A stretch of 64,000 nt of DNA from Neobacillus sp. WH10 (GCF_030123405.1 NZ_CP126110.1:4092001-4156000), one strand, 5' to 3'. Shown: positions 25,556 to 34,375, counted from the first letter of the stretch. Made by a program: numbers and translations. Notes: generated by a model not told the origin, from the letters alone.

Positions 25556-25624
25556 TTATTAGCCCCCTTTTATGAATGTACGTTTATTATACAGGAAAAA
25601 GTCTGCAAATTCACAAATTTCCTG

Positions 25625-26116
25625 CTAATAGTTATTCTGTTGTCTTTGATAATTTACTTCGTTTTTATGAAAATATGCCTGTTCTATTTCCAACTGTGAA
25701 AATCCTAACAGTTCTGCTAACTGGAGATATGCTTTAAACAATTCAATATAACTTAATAAATTTTTTGACTTCTGAAAACTACTAGTTAGTTCATAAATAC
25801 GGAGGAACTGGTCAGTTTCATTCAAAGTCGACTCATGTACATTTAATTCTATCTGCTGCGGATCAAAACCACATTCAATCCCAAGTGACAAAATAAAATG
25901 AACCCCGTCGACAAACTCTTCTAAAATTACGTTTTTGGCGGAAGATGGTTTCACGCTCCAAAACTTAAAACAGCGGGTTTCATTCGCCAATTCTCCAATT
26001 TCAACAAGCAACGCAAGAACTTTTCTCTCAAATAATTCCTCATCTAGCAGCTCGTGCTTTTCTTCAATATGGGTATCCAATGCTTTTTGCATTTGAAACA
26101 GTTTTTCAAGTTGCAT
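25625..26116 (-). CDS. dUTP diphosphatase, all-alpha (dimeric) type
   Basis: This dUTPase_2-type enzyme hydrolyses dUTP to dUMP, protecting DNA from uracil. It belongs to the all-alpha NTP pyrophosphatase superfamily and not to the trimeric Dut family. The metal-binding signature is visible as Glu39-x2-Glu42 (VEIGELANE) and Glu67-x2-Asp70 (EEFVDG). A KFWS segment lies between them. Length 163 residues. It lies divergent to ysdB. Other nucleotide substrates within the superfamily cannot be excluded. Confidence 0.82.
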   Translation of the reverse strand: MQLEKLFQMQKALDTHIEEKHELLDEELFERKVLALLVEIGELANETRCFKFWSVKPSSAKNVILEEFVDGVHFILSLGIECGFDPQQIELNVHESTLNETDQFLRIYELTSSFQKSKNLLSYIELFKAYLQLAELLGFSQLEIEQAYFHKNEVNYQRQQNNY

Positions 26117-26219
26117 AGTATTCGCTCCTTACGGAAAAATTATAGCAAAATGTGAAATGATTGAAACTTTTTTGCTATTGGTTCGTATTAGAAGAAAAAT
26201 AGGTGTAGGAGGCTTAGCC

Positions 26220-26639
26220 ATGATTTGGTTGCTGCGCTTCGTATTGTTATTTTTCATCATTTTTTTATTTTACTTGGGGGTAAAATTACTTTTTCAATCG
26301 TCCCGAAAGCTTGAATCTGCACGTAAACATAAACGATTTTTGTTTATTGATCACAATGATGTAAGAAGGAATTTCCAGCTTACCTACAAAGGTGCAGTAT
26401 TTTCCGGTGAAAAATACATGGGAACTGTCAATAATACCTTTGATGTCGTCTCCATCTCTATTTGGCCAGAAAACACGGCCTCACTTAAAGGGATGGTAAA
26501 AGATGATTTTTTTTATTTGGATCAAAAAATACTTGAACATTATCCGAACGCCGAAATTAATTGGAAAAGTCCTGTAAAAGAATTTTTATTAGAAAACTCG
26601 CCGATTGGCGAGCCCGTAAATGCGAAGACAGAGGCGTAG
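26220..26639 (+). CDS. ysdB: YsdB family membrane-anchored protein with a repeat-derived C-terminus
   Basis: Homologue of B. subtilis YsdB, a small protein reported to affect the sigma-W pathway. The 139 residues begin with one membrane helix (about 2-24, IWLLRFVLLFFIIFLFYLG), and the rest is probably cytoplasmic. The start at 26220 has TAGGAGG seven bases upstream. A longer frame from 26157 has no such site. The last 16 residues (after FLLE) and the stop codon are encoded by a family B dispersed repeat starting at 26592, so the original C-terminus has been replaced. Confidence 0.85.
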   Translation: MIWLLRFVLLFFIIFLFYLGVKLLFQSSRKLESARKHKRFLFIDHNDVRRNFQLTYKGAVFSGEKYMGTVNNTFDVVSISIWPENTASLKGMVKDDFFYLDQKILEHYPNAEINWKSPVKEFLLENSPIGEPVNAKTEA

Positions 26640-26691
26640 TTGCACTTATGCGTTAGGAAAGTATAAATTTGAAAAATTTATACTTTCCTAA
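26592..26691 (+). repeat. Dispersed structured repeat, family B, at the end of ysdB
   Basis: It begins GAAAACTCGCCGATTGGCGA (hairpin CTCGCC/GGCGAG) and continues through GCGTAGTTGCACTTATGC. It ends in a long hairpin, TTAGGAAAGTATAAATTT paired with its complement around GAA (26653-26691). Other copies are at about 16043, 31843 (inverted) and 62346. This copy overlaps the last 16 codons of ysdB. Confidence 0.85.
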
Positions 26692-26723
26692 TAGCCAAAA
26701 ATAGCCCCCATTAAAGCGGCTTT

Positions 26724-26984
26724 TTATAATAGAAACCTAATGAGTAAATACAATTCTACAATCGCAATGACCGGAAAGCCAATCTTAAAAGAAACATGCT
26801 TCGTTTTGTGGCGAAAAAGCTGCATGCCAGCCGTTGTCCCAACAGCACCGCCAAATAGTGCCACAAGCCACAAAGTCCGCTCCCTAATCCTGTATTGATG
26901 CTTTCTCGCCCGCTTTTTATCCTCTCCCATAATCAAGAGCCCCACTACATTCATGACCAAAAAAGCGACCAATAAAATCGTCAT
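26724..26984 (-). CDS. ysdA: DUF1294 family membrane protein
   Basis: An 86-residue protein with three hydrophobic segments (about 2-18, 36-55 and 66-85) and the conserved DUF1294 features: a basic RARKHQYRIRE stretch and the LWLVALFGGAVGT segment. It is the homologue of B. subtilis YsdA. Function unknown. It sits downstream of the infC-rpmI-rplT operon, past its terminator. Confidence 0.85.
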   Translation of the reverse strand: MTILLVAFLVMNVVGLLIMGEDKKRARKHQYRIRERTLWLVALFGGAVGTTAGMQLFRHKTKHVSFKIGFPVIAIVELYLLIRFLL

Positions 26985-27005
26985 ACCTAAATATCCCCTT
27001 TATGG

Positions 27006-27036
27006 AAAAAGCCATCCTCACGAAGGAGAATGGCAT
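27006..27036 (-). terminator. infC-rpmI-rplT terminator
   Basis: GCCATTCTCCTTCGTGAGGATGGC hairpin (positions 27011-27034; one mismatch and a G-T pair), followed by TTTTT on the minus strand, just after rplT. Confidence 0.8.
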
Positions 27037-27044
27037 TTGATCAA

Positions 27045-27404
27045 TTATTTACTCATTTGTTGCTTAGCAACGTTTGCTAATTCAGCAAATGCGTTAGCAT
27101 CGCTAACTGCTAATTCAGCAAGCATTTTGCGGTTTACTTCGATACCAGCAAGCTTTAAGCCGTGCATTAAACGGCTGTAAGAAAGGCCGTTCATACGTGC
27201 TGCTGCATTGATACGAGTAATCCAAAGTTTGCGGAAGTCGCGCTTCTTCTGGCGACGGTCGCGGAATGCATACATTAAAGATTTCATAACCTGTTGGTTA
27301 GCAACTTTATATAATGTATGTTTTGAACCGTAATAACCTTTTGCTAATTTTAAAACTTTTTTACGACGCTTGCGCGTAACTGTACCGCCTTTTACACGTG
27401 GCAT
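27045..27404 (-). CDS. rplT: Ribosomal protein L20
   Basis: A 119-residue 50S subunit protein needed early in assembly. The long basic N-terminal arm (PRVKGGTVTRKRRKKVLK) and the globular C-terminal domain are typical. In B. subtilis L20 also binds the infC leader RNA and represses its own operon by termination. The matching leader structure is present here (28300-28450). Confidence 0.99.
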   Translation of the reverse strand: MPRVKGGTVTRKRRKKVLKLAKGYYGSKHTLYKVANQQVMKSLMYAFRDRRQKKRDFRKLWITRINAAARMNGLSYSRLMHGLKLAGIEVNRKMLAELAVSDANAFAELANVAKQQMSK

Positions 27405-27440
27405 GTAATTTCCCTCCTATATAAATCGATCTATCCGAGA

Positions 27441-27641
27441 TTATTTTACGTAAGTTAATAGTTGACGAATGCGTTTGAAATCGCCTTTAGAAACAAGAGT
27501 TCCTTTGCGAAGTTTACGCTTAGCTTTTGTAGATTTGTTCGCAAATAAGTGGCTTGTATAAGCGTGGTCACGCTTTAGTTGACCAGAACCAGTTTTCTTA
27601 AAACGCTTTGCAGCGCCGCGGTGAGTTTTCATTTTTGGCAT
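27441..27641 (-). CDS. rpmI: Ribosomal protein L35
   Basis: A 66-residue, very basic 50S ribosomal protein with the family start MPKMKTHRGAAKRFKKTGSG. It lies between infC and rplT in the conserved order, 18 bases after infC. Confidence 0.99.
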   Translation of the reverse strand: MPKMKTHRGAAKRFKKTGSGQLKRDHAYTSHLFANKSTKAKRKLRKGTLVSKGDFKRIRQLLTYVK

Positions 27642-27659
27642 TGTGATTGTCCTCCTTAA

Positions 27660-28175
27660 TTACTTGTCGATTTTAGGTGCTAAAACTAGGAACATGCTCC
27701 GTCCATCCATTTTAGGATGTGACTCGATAGTAGCAACTTCCTTGCACGCTTCGGAAAAACGGTCTAACACACGTTGACCAATTTCTTTATGGGTAATCGC
27801 CCGGCCCTTGAAACGGATTGAAGCTTTTACCTTGTCGCCTTTTTCCAAAAACTTAATGGCATTGCGAAGCTTTGTATTAAAGTCATGCTCATCAATCGTT
27901 GGGCTGAGACGAACTTCTTTCGTCGTAATGATCTTTTGATTTTTACGAGCTTCTTTTTCTTTCTTTTGCTGCTCGAATTTAAATTTGCCATAGTCCATAA
28001 TCCGGGCTACCGGAGGCTTTGCATTTGGTGCAACAAGTACCAAATCAAGATTTACTCGTCCGGCAATTTCCAACGCTTCGAATTTAGTTTTAATTCCTAA
28101 TTGCTCGCCATTTTGATCAATTAAGCGAACTTCGCGAGCGCGAATGCCCTCATTTAACAACATGTCTTTGCTAAT
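27660..28175 (-). CDS. infC: Translation initiation factor IF-3 (ATT start)
   Basis: IF-3 binds the 30S subunit, prevents premature 50S joining and proofreads the start codon. The 171 residues have the N-domain (INEGIRAREV-like start, MDYGKFKFEQQ near 60), a lysine-rich linker and the C-domain (RFKGRAITHKEIGQRVLDR). The start is the rare codon ATT at 28175, eight bases after GGAGGTG, giving I/M-SKDMLLNEG as in Geobacillus IF-3. Longer upstream frames lack a ribosome binding site. Non-standard starts in infC are a known device for IF-3 autoregulation. Confidence 0.96.
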   Translation of the reverse strand: MSKDMLLNEGIRAREVRLIDQNGEQLGIKTKFEALEIAGRVNLDLVLVAPNAKPPVARIMDYGKFKFEQQKKEKEARKNQKIITTKEVRLSPTIDEHDFNTKLRNAIKFLEKGDKVKASIRFKGRAITHKEIGQRVLDRFSEACKEVATIESHPKMDGRSMFLVLAPKIDK

Positions 28176-28299
28176 AGTTAGCCACCTCCAAGGTTTTATC
28201 AAGAATACAACTTCAGGGTCAAGAAACATCTGATATGACACCATGTTGAATCGACAGGTATTAAAAAACTTTTATTAGTGCATTTCTTAAGTATGCAAA

Positions 28300-28450
28300 T
28301 AAAAAAGTGCGGATGAATACACCCACACTTTACGAAACATAAGTAATAAACAAAAAGTTCACGTAAAACCTGCCAACTGCTAATTAGCGTCAAATCAGGT
28401 GAGAAGCGGGTGCTTCTTCTTTTCCCAAAAACTTGTATTCAATTTTCACT
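28300..28450 (-). ncRNA. Ribosomal protein L20 leader of infC-rpmI-rplT
   Basis: The untranslated leader contains the CACCCGCTTCTCACC stretch typical of Bacillus L20 leaders. It ends in a terminator pairing AAGTGTGGGTG with the CATCCGCACTT side, followed by TTTTTT (28301-28332). In B. subtilis, L20 binding promotes this termination. The position directly before infC supports the call. Confidence 0.85.
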
Positions 28451-28456
28451 TTAGTA

Positions 28457-28486
28457 ACTATACCATAAACAAAGACGCAATGTCAA
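28457..28486 (-). promoter_or_regulatory. infC operon promoter
   Basis: TTGACA and TATAGT with an 18-base spacer place the start near 28450, at the beginning of the L20 leader. Confidence 0.75.
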
Positions 28487-28546
28487 ACGACTATTTCCTT
28501 TGACAACGAAATATATTGTAGCAAGAAATAAAGAATTATTCAATAG

Positions 28547-28586
28547 TTTTTTTCAAAACGAAAGAGAGGCGAACCTCTCTTTCGTT
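28547..28586 (-). terminator. thrS terminator
   Basis: Twelve-base perfect stem ACGAAAGAGAGG/CCTCTCTTTCGT with a four-base loop and a T-rich tail on the minus strand. Confidence 0.8.
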
Positions 28587-28589
28587 ACC

Positions 28590-30524
28590 TTATCCTCTTT
28601 TTACTTCTGTATTAAGTGCTGCAAGAAACTCGGCAAATGGTTTTGTTTCTGAGCTTTGTTCGCCGTATTTGCGGACATTAACGGCTTGATCTTCAACCTC
28701 TTTGTCACCAACTACGAGCATATACGGTATCTTTTGCATTTGTGCTTCACGGATTTTATAGCCAATTTTTTCATCGCGGCCATCCAATTCAACGCGGAAC
28801 CCTTCATTTTGAAGCTGTTCCTGAACTTGTTTCGCATAATCGTAATGAGCGCCCGGCGATACAGGGATGACTTGAACTTGAACTGGAGCGAGCCAAGTAG
28901 GGAAAGCCCCTTTGTATTCTTCAATTAAGAATGCAACAAAGCGTTCCATTGTTGACACGACACCACGGTGTATAACAACTGGACGATGCTGCTTGCCATC
29001 CTCTCCAACAAAATTCAAATCAAAGCGCTCTGGCAGTAAGAAGTCTAATTGAACAGTTGATAATGTTTCGTCCTTACCTAGCGCAGTTCTAACTTGAACA
29101 TCGAGCTTAGGACCGTAGAAAGCTGCCTCGCCTTCAGCTTCAAAATAATCAAGAGCCAAATCATCCATTGCTTCCTTCAGCATGCTTTGTGCCTTTTCCC
29201 ACATCACATCATCATCAAAGTATTTCTCTTTATCCTGTGGGTCACGGTAAGACAAACGGAAAGAATAATCATTAATATTAAAATCTTTGTATACATCAAG
29301 AACCAAGTTAACGACACGTTTAAATTCATCTTTAATTTGATCCGGACGAACGAAAATATGCGCATCATTTAATGTCATTCCACGGACACGCTGCAATCCT
29401 GCTAACGCACCTGACATTTCATAACGGTGCATTAAACCAAGTTCAGCAATCCGAATTGGAAGCTCACGATAGCTATGGATACTATTTTTATAAATCATCA
29501 TATGATGCGGACAGTTCATTGGACGAAGCACTAGTTGTTCATTGTCCATATCCATAACTGGGAACATGTCTTCTTGATAATGCCCCCAATGTCCGGAAGT
29601 CTTGTATAAATCAACACTTCCCATGACCGGTGTATACACATGATCATAACCAAGGCGAATTTCTTTATCCACAATGTATCGTTCAATGACACGGCGGATT
29701 GTAGCGCCTTTAGGGAGCCATAATGGTAATCCCTGTCCAACTAATTGGGAACTAGTGAAAAGGCTCAATTCTTTACCAATTTTACGGTGATCACGCTCTT
29801 TCGCCTCTTCTAGCAAACGAAGATGTTCAGCCAAGTCCTCTTTTTTGAAAAAAGCTGTTCCATACACACGCTGGAGCATTTTATTGTCACTATTGCCCCG
29901 CCAATAAGCACCAGCAATGCTCAATAATTTAAATTCTTTTATTTTTCCAGTTGAAGGAACATGGACACCACGGCAAAGGTCAATAAATTCACCTTGTTGA
30001 TAGAGTGTTACAGTTTCCTCATCAGGAATCGCTTCTATTAGTTCAAGCTTATATGGATCATCCATTTCTTTAAAAAGCTGCACAGCCTCATTCCTGCTTA
30101 CTTCTTTACGGATAATTTCAAGGTTTTCATTCATGATTTTTGCCATTTCTTTTTCAATCTTTGGCAGGTCTTCAGGTGATAATGACTCCTCAAGATCCAT
30201 ATCATAATAGAATCCACCTTCGATGACAGGGCCTACACCAAGATTTACACCTGGATATAGCCTTTTAACAGCTTGTGCCATCAAGTGTGCTGTACTGTGG
30301 CGTAATACCTCTAACGCTTCACTGGAATCAGGTACAACGATTTCTATGGAACCGTCTTCTAGAATCGGACGGCGAAGATCAAACATTTGAGCATTCCATT
30401 TGCCGGCAATTGCCTTTTTCTTTAGACCCGGGCTAATAGACGCGGCAATATCTTCCGTTGTTGTCCCGCGAGGAAACTCCTTTACTGCCCCATCAGGAAA
30501 CGAAATCTTAACAACGTCTGACAT
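28590..30524 (-). CDS. thrS: Threonyl-tRNA synthetase
   Basis: Charges tRNA-Thr. The 644 residues show the TGS domain (1-62), the second N-terminal editing domain with STAHLMAQAV near 78, the class II core (about 240-535, with motif 2 near MHRYEMSGALAGLQRVRGMT) and the C-terminal anticodon-binding domain (about 540-640). The NCPHHM motif near 335 supplies a zinc-binding cysteine. It has its own T-box leader, so transcription should read through when tRNA-Thr is uncharged. Confidence 0.98.
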   Translation of the reverse strand: MSDVVKISFPDGAVKEFPRGTTTEDIAASISPGLKKKAIAGKWNAQMFDLRRPILEDGSIEIVVPDSSEALEVLRHSTAHLMAQAVKRLYPGVNLGVGPVIEGGFYYDMDLEESLSPEDLPKIEKEMAKIMNENLEIIRKEVSRNEAVQLFKEMDDPYKLELIEAIPDEETVTLYQQGEFIDLCRGVHVPSTGKIKEFKLLSIAGAYWRGNSDNKMLQRVYGTAFFKKEDLAEHLRLLEEAKERDHRKIGKELSLFTSSQLVGQGLPLWLPKGATIRRVIERYIVDKEIRLGYDHVYTPVMGSVDLYKTSGHWGHYQEDMFPVMDMDNEQLVLRPMNCPHHMMIYKNSIHSYRELPIRIAELGLMHRYEMSGALAGLQRVRGMTLNDAHIFVRPDQIKDEFKRVVNLVLDVYKDFNINDYSFRLSYRDPQDKEKYFDDDVMWEKAQSMLKEAMDDLALDYFEAEGEAAFYGPKLDVQVRTALGKDETLSTVQLDFLLPERFDLNFVGEDGKQHRPVVIHRGVVSTMERFVAFLIEEYKGAFPTWLAPVQVQVIPVSPGAHYDYAKQVQEQLQNEGFRVELDGRDEKIGYKIREAQMQKIPYMLVVGDKEVEDQAVNVRKYGEQSSETKPFAEFLAALNTEVKRG

Positions 30525-30574
30525 AACTATTCCTCCTTTTAATTGAAGCGTTATTTAACAACGCTTGTAAAAAA

Positions 30575-30863
30575 TAAAAAAACCCGTCCCTGGAATAGGG
30601 ACGAGTTTTAATTAACACGTGGTTCCACCCAATTTTTCATTATCAATGCCCACATTGATAATGACTTTGGTCAGGTAACGGCTGTAGACCGTCAACAATT
30701 ACTTACTCCATCAAACAAGAAGTGTTCACTGCTGAAGTTTAAAGGTGGTAAGTATTTTTTCCGTGTTAGGAGACTTTCAGCCGGCGGCCTCCCTCTCTAA
30801 AAACCGTAAAGAAATACTATTGTCCTTATCATTACTTTTACTCTATTATGAAAAATTACTATG
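30575..30863 (-). ncRNA. T-box riboswitch of thrS
   Basis: The T-box GGGTGGAACCACGT is complementary to plus positions 30617-30630. It is followed by a terminator in which AACTCGTCCCT pairs with AGGGACGGGTT, then TTTTTT. The leader fills the 410-base gap between ytxC and thrS. The threonine specifier was not resolved by eye. Confidence 0.93.
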
Positions 30864-30869
30864 TACGTT

Positions 30870-30898
30870 ATTATAATGAGTTCATAATAAAAAATCAA
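30870..30898 (-). promoter_or_regulatory. thrS promoter
   Basis: TTGATT and TATAAT with a 17-base spacer, just past the ytxC stop. The predicted start is at about 30863. Confidence 0.65.
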
Positions 30899-30934
30899 GG
30901 TACACAAAACTAAATATTGCCATTATTTTTGTTT

Positions 30935-31816
30935 TCATGGATGATATTCAGCAGAATCGTATTTTTCTGCTCCTTTTTTTATTTCACGGAGAGCATCAAA
31001 CGTCTTAATCGTTACTCTTTCTTCGAAGATATTTTTGATAGTTCTTACAAGCGGTTCTTCAGGGTCTTTTGTATAAATAAAAATAGATGTTGGTGCAATC
31101 GATAAGAGTGGTGCAATCGAAGCAGAATCAACATAAACAGGATGATTAACTAATAATTTACGGTCAATCATTTTCGTTAATTCACCTCTTTTTAATTCGA
31201 CAAACTGTTCATTATAAAAAGTGATTTCTTCATTAAACAATAAATGAAGAGCCTCCATTTTTGGTTCTCGATTGATCAAAAAATCTCTAAGCATTTGCAC
31301 AAACATTTGATATTCCTGCTCCATTTTATACTCATCAATGGCAAGTTCCACATAACGTTCAAGCATTTGGAAGTATGAACGTAAACGAAATTTAATAAAA
31401 GAGTCAAACGAAAAAGAAACATTATCCTGAAAAATATGATCAATTGCAGCCTTTATAATATTGAGCTCCCCGTTTGTTTCTTTTAAAAAAACAGCAAGAT
31501 CCTCTCTTTGTCCTTCAAGCACAGAATAAAGGATCTCCAAAATTTGCTCCTGTTCTTCTAAATCCTCATAATAATATTTATTCTTTAAAATCTCTCTAAA
31601 CCAGTCATTTCTTTTGGTATTCATAATAAAATCATAAAATGCTGTTTTTAGCAGTTCAAAAATATCAACGGAAGTAAAGCCATCTAAAACTTTCACTATA
31701 TGTCGATCTTCTAAAAGAAGAATAGTTTCTTTTTCATGATTATATGATAGGTACTTCAGCAAGTGGTTATAAAAACTTTGTGCATCCTGCTTGCTTTGGA
31801 AGATGATTTCCGCCAA
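30935..31816 (-). CDS. ytxC: Putative sporulation protein YtxC
   Basis: A 293-residue protein matching YtxC, which is conserved in spore formers between thrS and dnaI. Its molecular function is unknown. It is largely helical, with long acidic and aromatic helices such as NKYYYEDLEEQEQILEIL near 84-101. A C-terminal alpha/beta part includes IAPTSIFIYT near 253-262. There is no signal peptide or membrane segment. B. subtilis has ytxB between ytxC and dnaI. It is missing here, and a repeat occupies that gap. Confidence 0.85.
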   Translation of the reverse strand: MAEIIFQSKQDAQSFYNHLLKYLSYNHEKETILLLEDRHIVKVLDGFTSVDIFELLKTAFYDFIMNTKRNDWFREILKNKYYYEDLEEQEQILEILYSVLEGQREDLAVFLKETNGELNIIKAAIDHIFQDNVSFSFDSFIKFRLRSYFQMLERYVELAIDEYKMEQEYQMFVQMLRDFLINREPKMEALHLLFNEEITFYNEQFVELKRGELTKMIDRKLLVNHPVYVDSASIAPLLSIAPTSIFIYTKDPEEPLVRTIKNIFEERVTIKTFDALREIKKGAEKYDSAEYHP

Positions 31817-31839
31817 CCAAACCCCCCCTTTTTAGTCCG

Positions 31840-31920
31840 ATAGGAAAGTGTAACATTCCTATCAGGCATAAGTGCAACTTCGCCTTACAGCTCGCCAATC
31901 GACGAGTTTTCTTAACAAAT
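31840..31920 (-). repeat. Dispersed structured repeat, family B (inverted copy)
   Basis: Read on the minus strand it starts GAAAACTCGTCGATTGGCGA, with one change that keeps the hairpin through a G-T pair. It has a short deletion in the middle and ends with ATAGGAATG..CACTTTCCTAT around a short loop. It lies between ytxC and dnaI. Confidence 0.8.
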
Positions 31921-31983
31921 CTCTGTTTTAATATATATGGGGGACTTGGTCAAAATAGAAGTTAGCTGACGACGGCTTTTTGC

Positions 31984-32017
31984 ATAAAAAAAAGACTGCC
32001 GGCTTTTATCGGCAATC
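31984..32017 (-). terminator. dnaI terminator
   Basis: GATTGCC..GGCAGTC hairpin with an internal GCCG, followed by an eight-T run on the minus strand. Confidence 0.75.
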
Positions 32018-32044
32018 CTCAATATCACACACTTATTCACTTTT

Positions 32045-32980
32045 TTATCGTCGATTTGGACCACCAACCAGCACCGGCTCACTCAATGTTCGAATCCTCT
32101 CCATGATTCTTAGTGCCTTCATTTTCTCTTCCTCTCCCCGCTGGCTGTATGTTAAATGATGCTCGAGCCCTTTAAAATCAAAATTTGAGGTAAAAAATGT
32201 TGGAAGACTTTCAAGCATACGGAACTGGAGGATTGGCCCTAAAACCTCATCCCTCGTCCAGCTTGACATAGCTTCAGCACCGATATCATCCAGCATTAAG
32301 ATTGGCTCTTTTTTTAAGGCTTCAATTTTTTCATTTAAGGTGGAGTCGGCAATGGAGCTTTTCATTTCTCTAAGTAATTCTGGAACATAGACAATCATTG
32401 ATGAAATTTGTTTTCTGGCCAGTTCATTTGCAATTGCACCTAATAAATATGATTTACCAACACCGAATTTCCCATATAAATAAAGGCCTTTTACTTTTTT
32501 TCCTGCTTCATAATTCATTAAGAAGGTTGCCGCCTTATCGCCCGCATCAAGCCGACCGGAGTCCCCTTCAAAATCTTCAAAGGTCGCTTCTAATATATCT
32601 CTTGGTACATATAGGCTTTTAATTAGCTTTTCATTTTTCTTCTTCTCATCAGCCATGATTTTTCTTGAGCACCGCTTATAAATGACATCAATGGAGTTTC
32701 GCGATAAAACCAATTCTGGATGGTACCCTATCATAAAGTTTGTACATTTTTCAAGACTTTCGCAGCGGTCGCAATTCTTGCTTTGGTTTGTGTATTCGTA
32801 TAGTTTGCTCATGCTTTTATCGATTATTTCCTGTGTAATTCCATTTTGATGCTCTGCTAAAAACACTTGAATGCCCCGATTTTGCATGACTTTCTTGCTT
32901 TGCTCTTGGTAGCGTTTTTGAAAATTTTGATTCGAGGCAAGCCGCTGTAATGTTTTATTTATTTTTTCCATACGATTCAC
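32045..32980 (-). CDS. dnaI: Primosomal protein DnaI (helicase loader)
   Basis: DnaI loads the replicative helicase DnaC at oriC and at restart forks. The N-terminal domain carries a zinc-binding set (Cys70, Cys73, Cys79 and Cys104). The C-terminal AAA+ domain has Walker A YGKFGVGKS at 169-177 and Walker B PILMLDDIGAE at 226-236. Length 311, as in B. subtilis. It follows dnaB with a three-base gap, so the two loader proteins are translationally linked. Confidence 0.97.
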   Translation of the reverse strand: MNRMEKINKTLQRLASNQNFQKRYQEQSKKVMQNRGIQVFLAEHQNGITQEIIDKSMSKLYEYTNQSKNCDRCESLEKCTNFMIGYHPELVLSRNSIDVIYKRCSRKIMADEKKKNEKLIKSLYVPRDILEATFEDFEGDSGRLDAGDKAATFLMNYEAGKKVKGLYLYGKFGVGKSYLLGAIANELARKQISSMIVYVPELLREMKSSIADSTLNEKIEALKKEPILMLDDIGAEAMSSWTRDEVLGPILQFRMLESLPTFFTSNFDFKGLEHHLTYSQRGEEEKMKALRIMERIRTLSEPVLVGGPNRR

Positions 32981-32983
32981 ATC

Positions 32984-34375
32984 CTACTTCCTAAAAGCCT
33001 TTAATTTTTCTTCTATGGCCCGCTTTTTCGCTTCATCTTCGGAGTCGTTTTCTTGTGCATTACCTTTAACAGATGCTTTAGGACTTTCATCAAACCAATC
33101 AGGAATTAACTCCGTCCGAATCGGCTTTTTGTTCGCTCTCTTTCCTGTATTTTTGCTTTCATTTTGAGCATTTTTTTTACTTTTCGCGAGTTCCATCGCT
33201 TCCTTCACCGTTTTTACTTGCAGCCGCGCCCAATGGCTGGCAATGGAATCAACATAGTTCTTTGAAAATTGCATATTCGTTTCTCTCATGACAAAATCAA
33301 TTAAAACATTTACAACACCAGGAAGTAGCTTATATTTAATCATTACTTCTTCCAAAAGCTTTAAATTGGCATCTGATGGTTCAACTCCACCCGAAATTTC
33401 TTTAAAAACAGTTAAAGGTGAGGTCGTTTCAAAAGACCGAATTAATTTTTCTTCCTGTGTTTTTGGCTCCGTTAATTGAACTTGATGAGCTATAGGCTGT
33501 GTTCGATTAATTAGACTTGGAAGCTGGTCATAATTCTCAAATTGATACCAATCACGAGCACCTTTTCTTAAGTCTTCAATATCAATTTCATCATTCGGAT
33601 TTATGGCACCTAATATGAAATTTTTCATTTCAATGGGATCGATATTATATAGAAATGCAAGATTGCTAATTACACTCTTAACCTTTTGTGTCAGTGCTTT
33701 TTTAGGGACAAGCGATTCATTTAGACCGGCTTCTAACAAATTAAAATCGAACGTGCTGCCACCAATTTGAATAGGATCGGTTTCGTTTCGACCTATAAAT
33801 TGTTTATTTTCCCCAGCTTCTTCAATATCTTCGGAAACATCTTGCAGATATTGGAGACTCCCTGGAGTGGCTGAAGCAAATACATCTTGAAAAGCTCTTG
33901 TCACATTCTGGTATTCTTTTTCAGTCGGTTTTCGGTGGTCAGTAAAAAAACGTCTCAGACGCGCAAAATGGTTCTTGCCAATTTTTCGGTATAGATAAAT
34001 ATTTAACATCCCATCTAAAAAGAATTGCTCGGGATTTAATGGAGGATGCAGCTCGTAAATAAAGGAGCGTTCTCCGTCAACCGTTTTGACAAATGTTTTT
34101 AATAAACCAATGCCTTCAAGTTTTAATCGTGCTTCGTATATATCATTTAAATTCATTCCCATTAAGTTCATTAATAAATGATGTGTGGAGGATTCAGACC
34201 AGAGCCGGTTTTCCTCAACCTCCGCCCAGAGGGTCATATACAAACTAAAACAAGTTGACCCAATCAAAGGCTGATATAAAAACGTCAGCACTTTACGGTC
34301 ATACTCATTAAGAAGCCCATTAGCCGCTACAATATACCGGTCGATAGGAAGAATTTCCTGCCAATGCTGGGCCAT
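32984..34375 (-). CDS. dnaB: Replication initiation and membrane attachment protein DnaB
   Basis: Firmicute DnaB is a helicase co-loader that also attaches the origin region to the membrane. It is not the E. coli DnaB helicase. The protein has an N-terminal DDBH1 winged-helix domain and a C-terminal DDBH2 domain (about 290-400), followed by a basic low-complexity tail. I start it at ATG 34375 (MAQHWQEILPIDRYIV), which aligns with the B. subtilis N-terminus and gives 463 residues. The frame is open to 34447, adding 24 poorly matching residues, and family A repeat DNA begins just beyond. Confidence 0.93.
   Translation of the reverse strand: MAQHWQEILPIDRYIVAANGLLNEYDRKVLTFLYQPLIGSTCFSLYMTLWAEVEENRLWSESSTHHLLMNLMGMNLNDIYEARLKLEGIGLLKTFVKTVDGERSFIYELHPPLNPEQFFLDGMLNIYLYRKIGKNHFARLRRFFTDHRKPTEKEYQNVTRAFQDVFASATPGSLQYLQDVSEDIEEAGENKQFIGRNETDPIQIGGSTFDFNLLEAGLNESLVPKKALTQKVKSVISNLAFLYNIDPIEMKNFILGAINPNDEIDIEDLRKGARDWYQFENYDQLPSLINRTQPIAHQVQLTEPKTQEEKLIRSFETTSPLTVFKEISGGVEPSDANLKLLEEVMIKYKLLPGVVNVLIDFVMRETNMQFSKNYVDSIASHWARLQVKTVKEAMELAKSKKNAQNESKNTGKRANKKPIRTELIPDWFDESPKASVKGNAQENDSEDEAKKRAIEEKLKAFRK

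Noticed and set aside
26157..26219. Longer start for ysdB
   Set aside because: No ribosome binding site, and the extra residues precede the membrane helix. TAGGAGG points to 26220.
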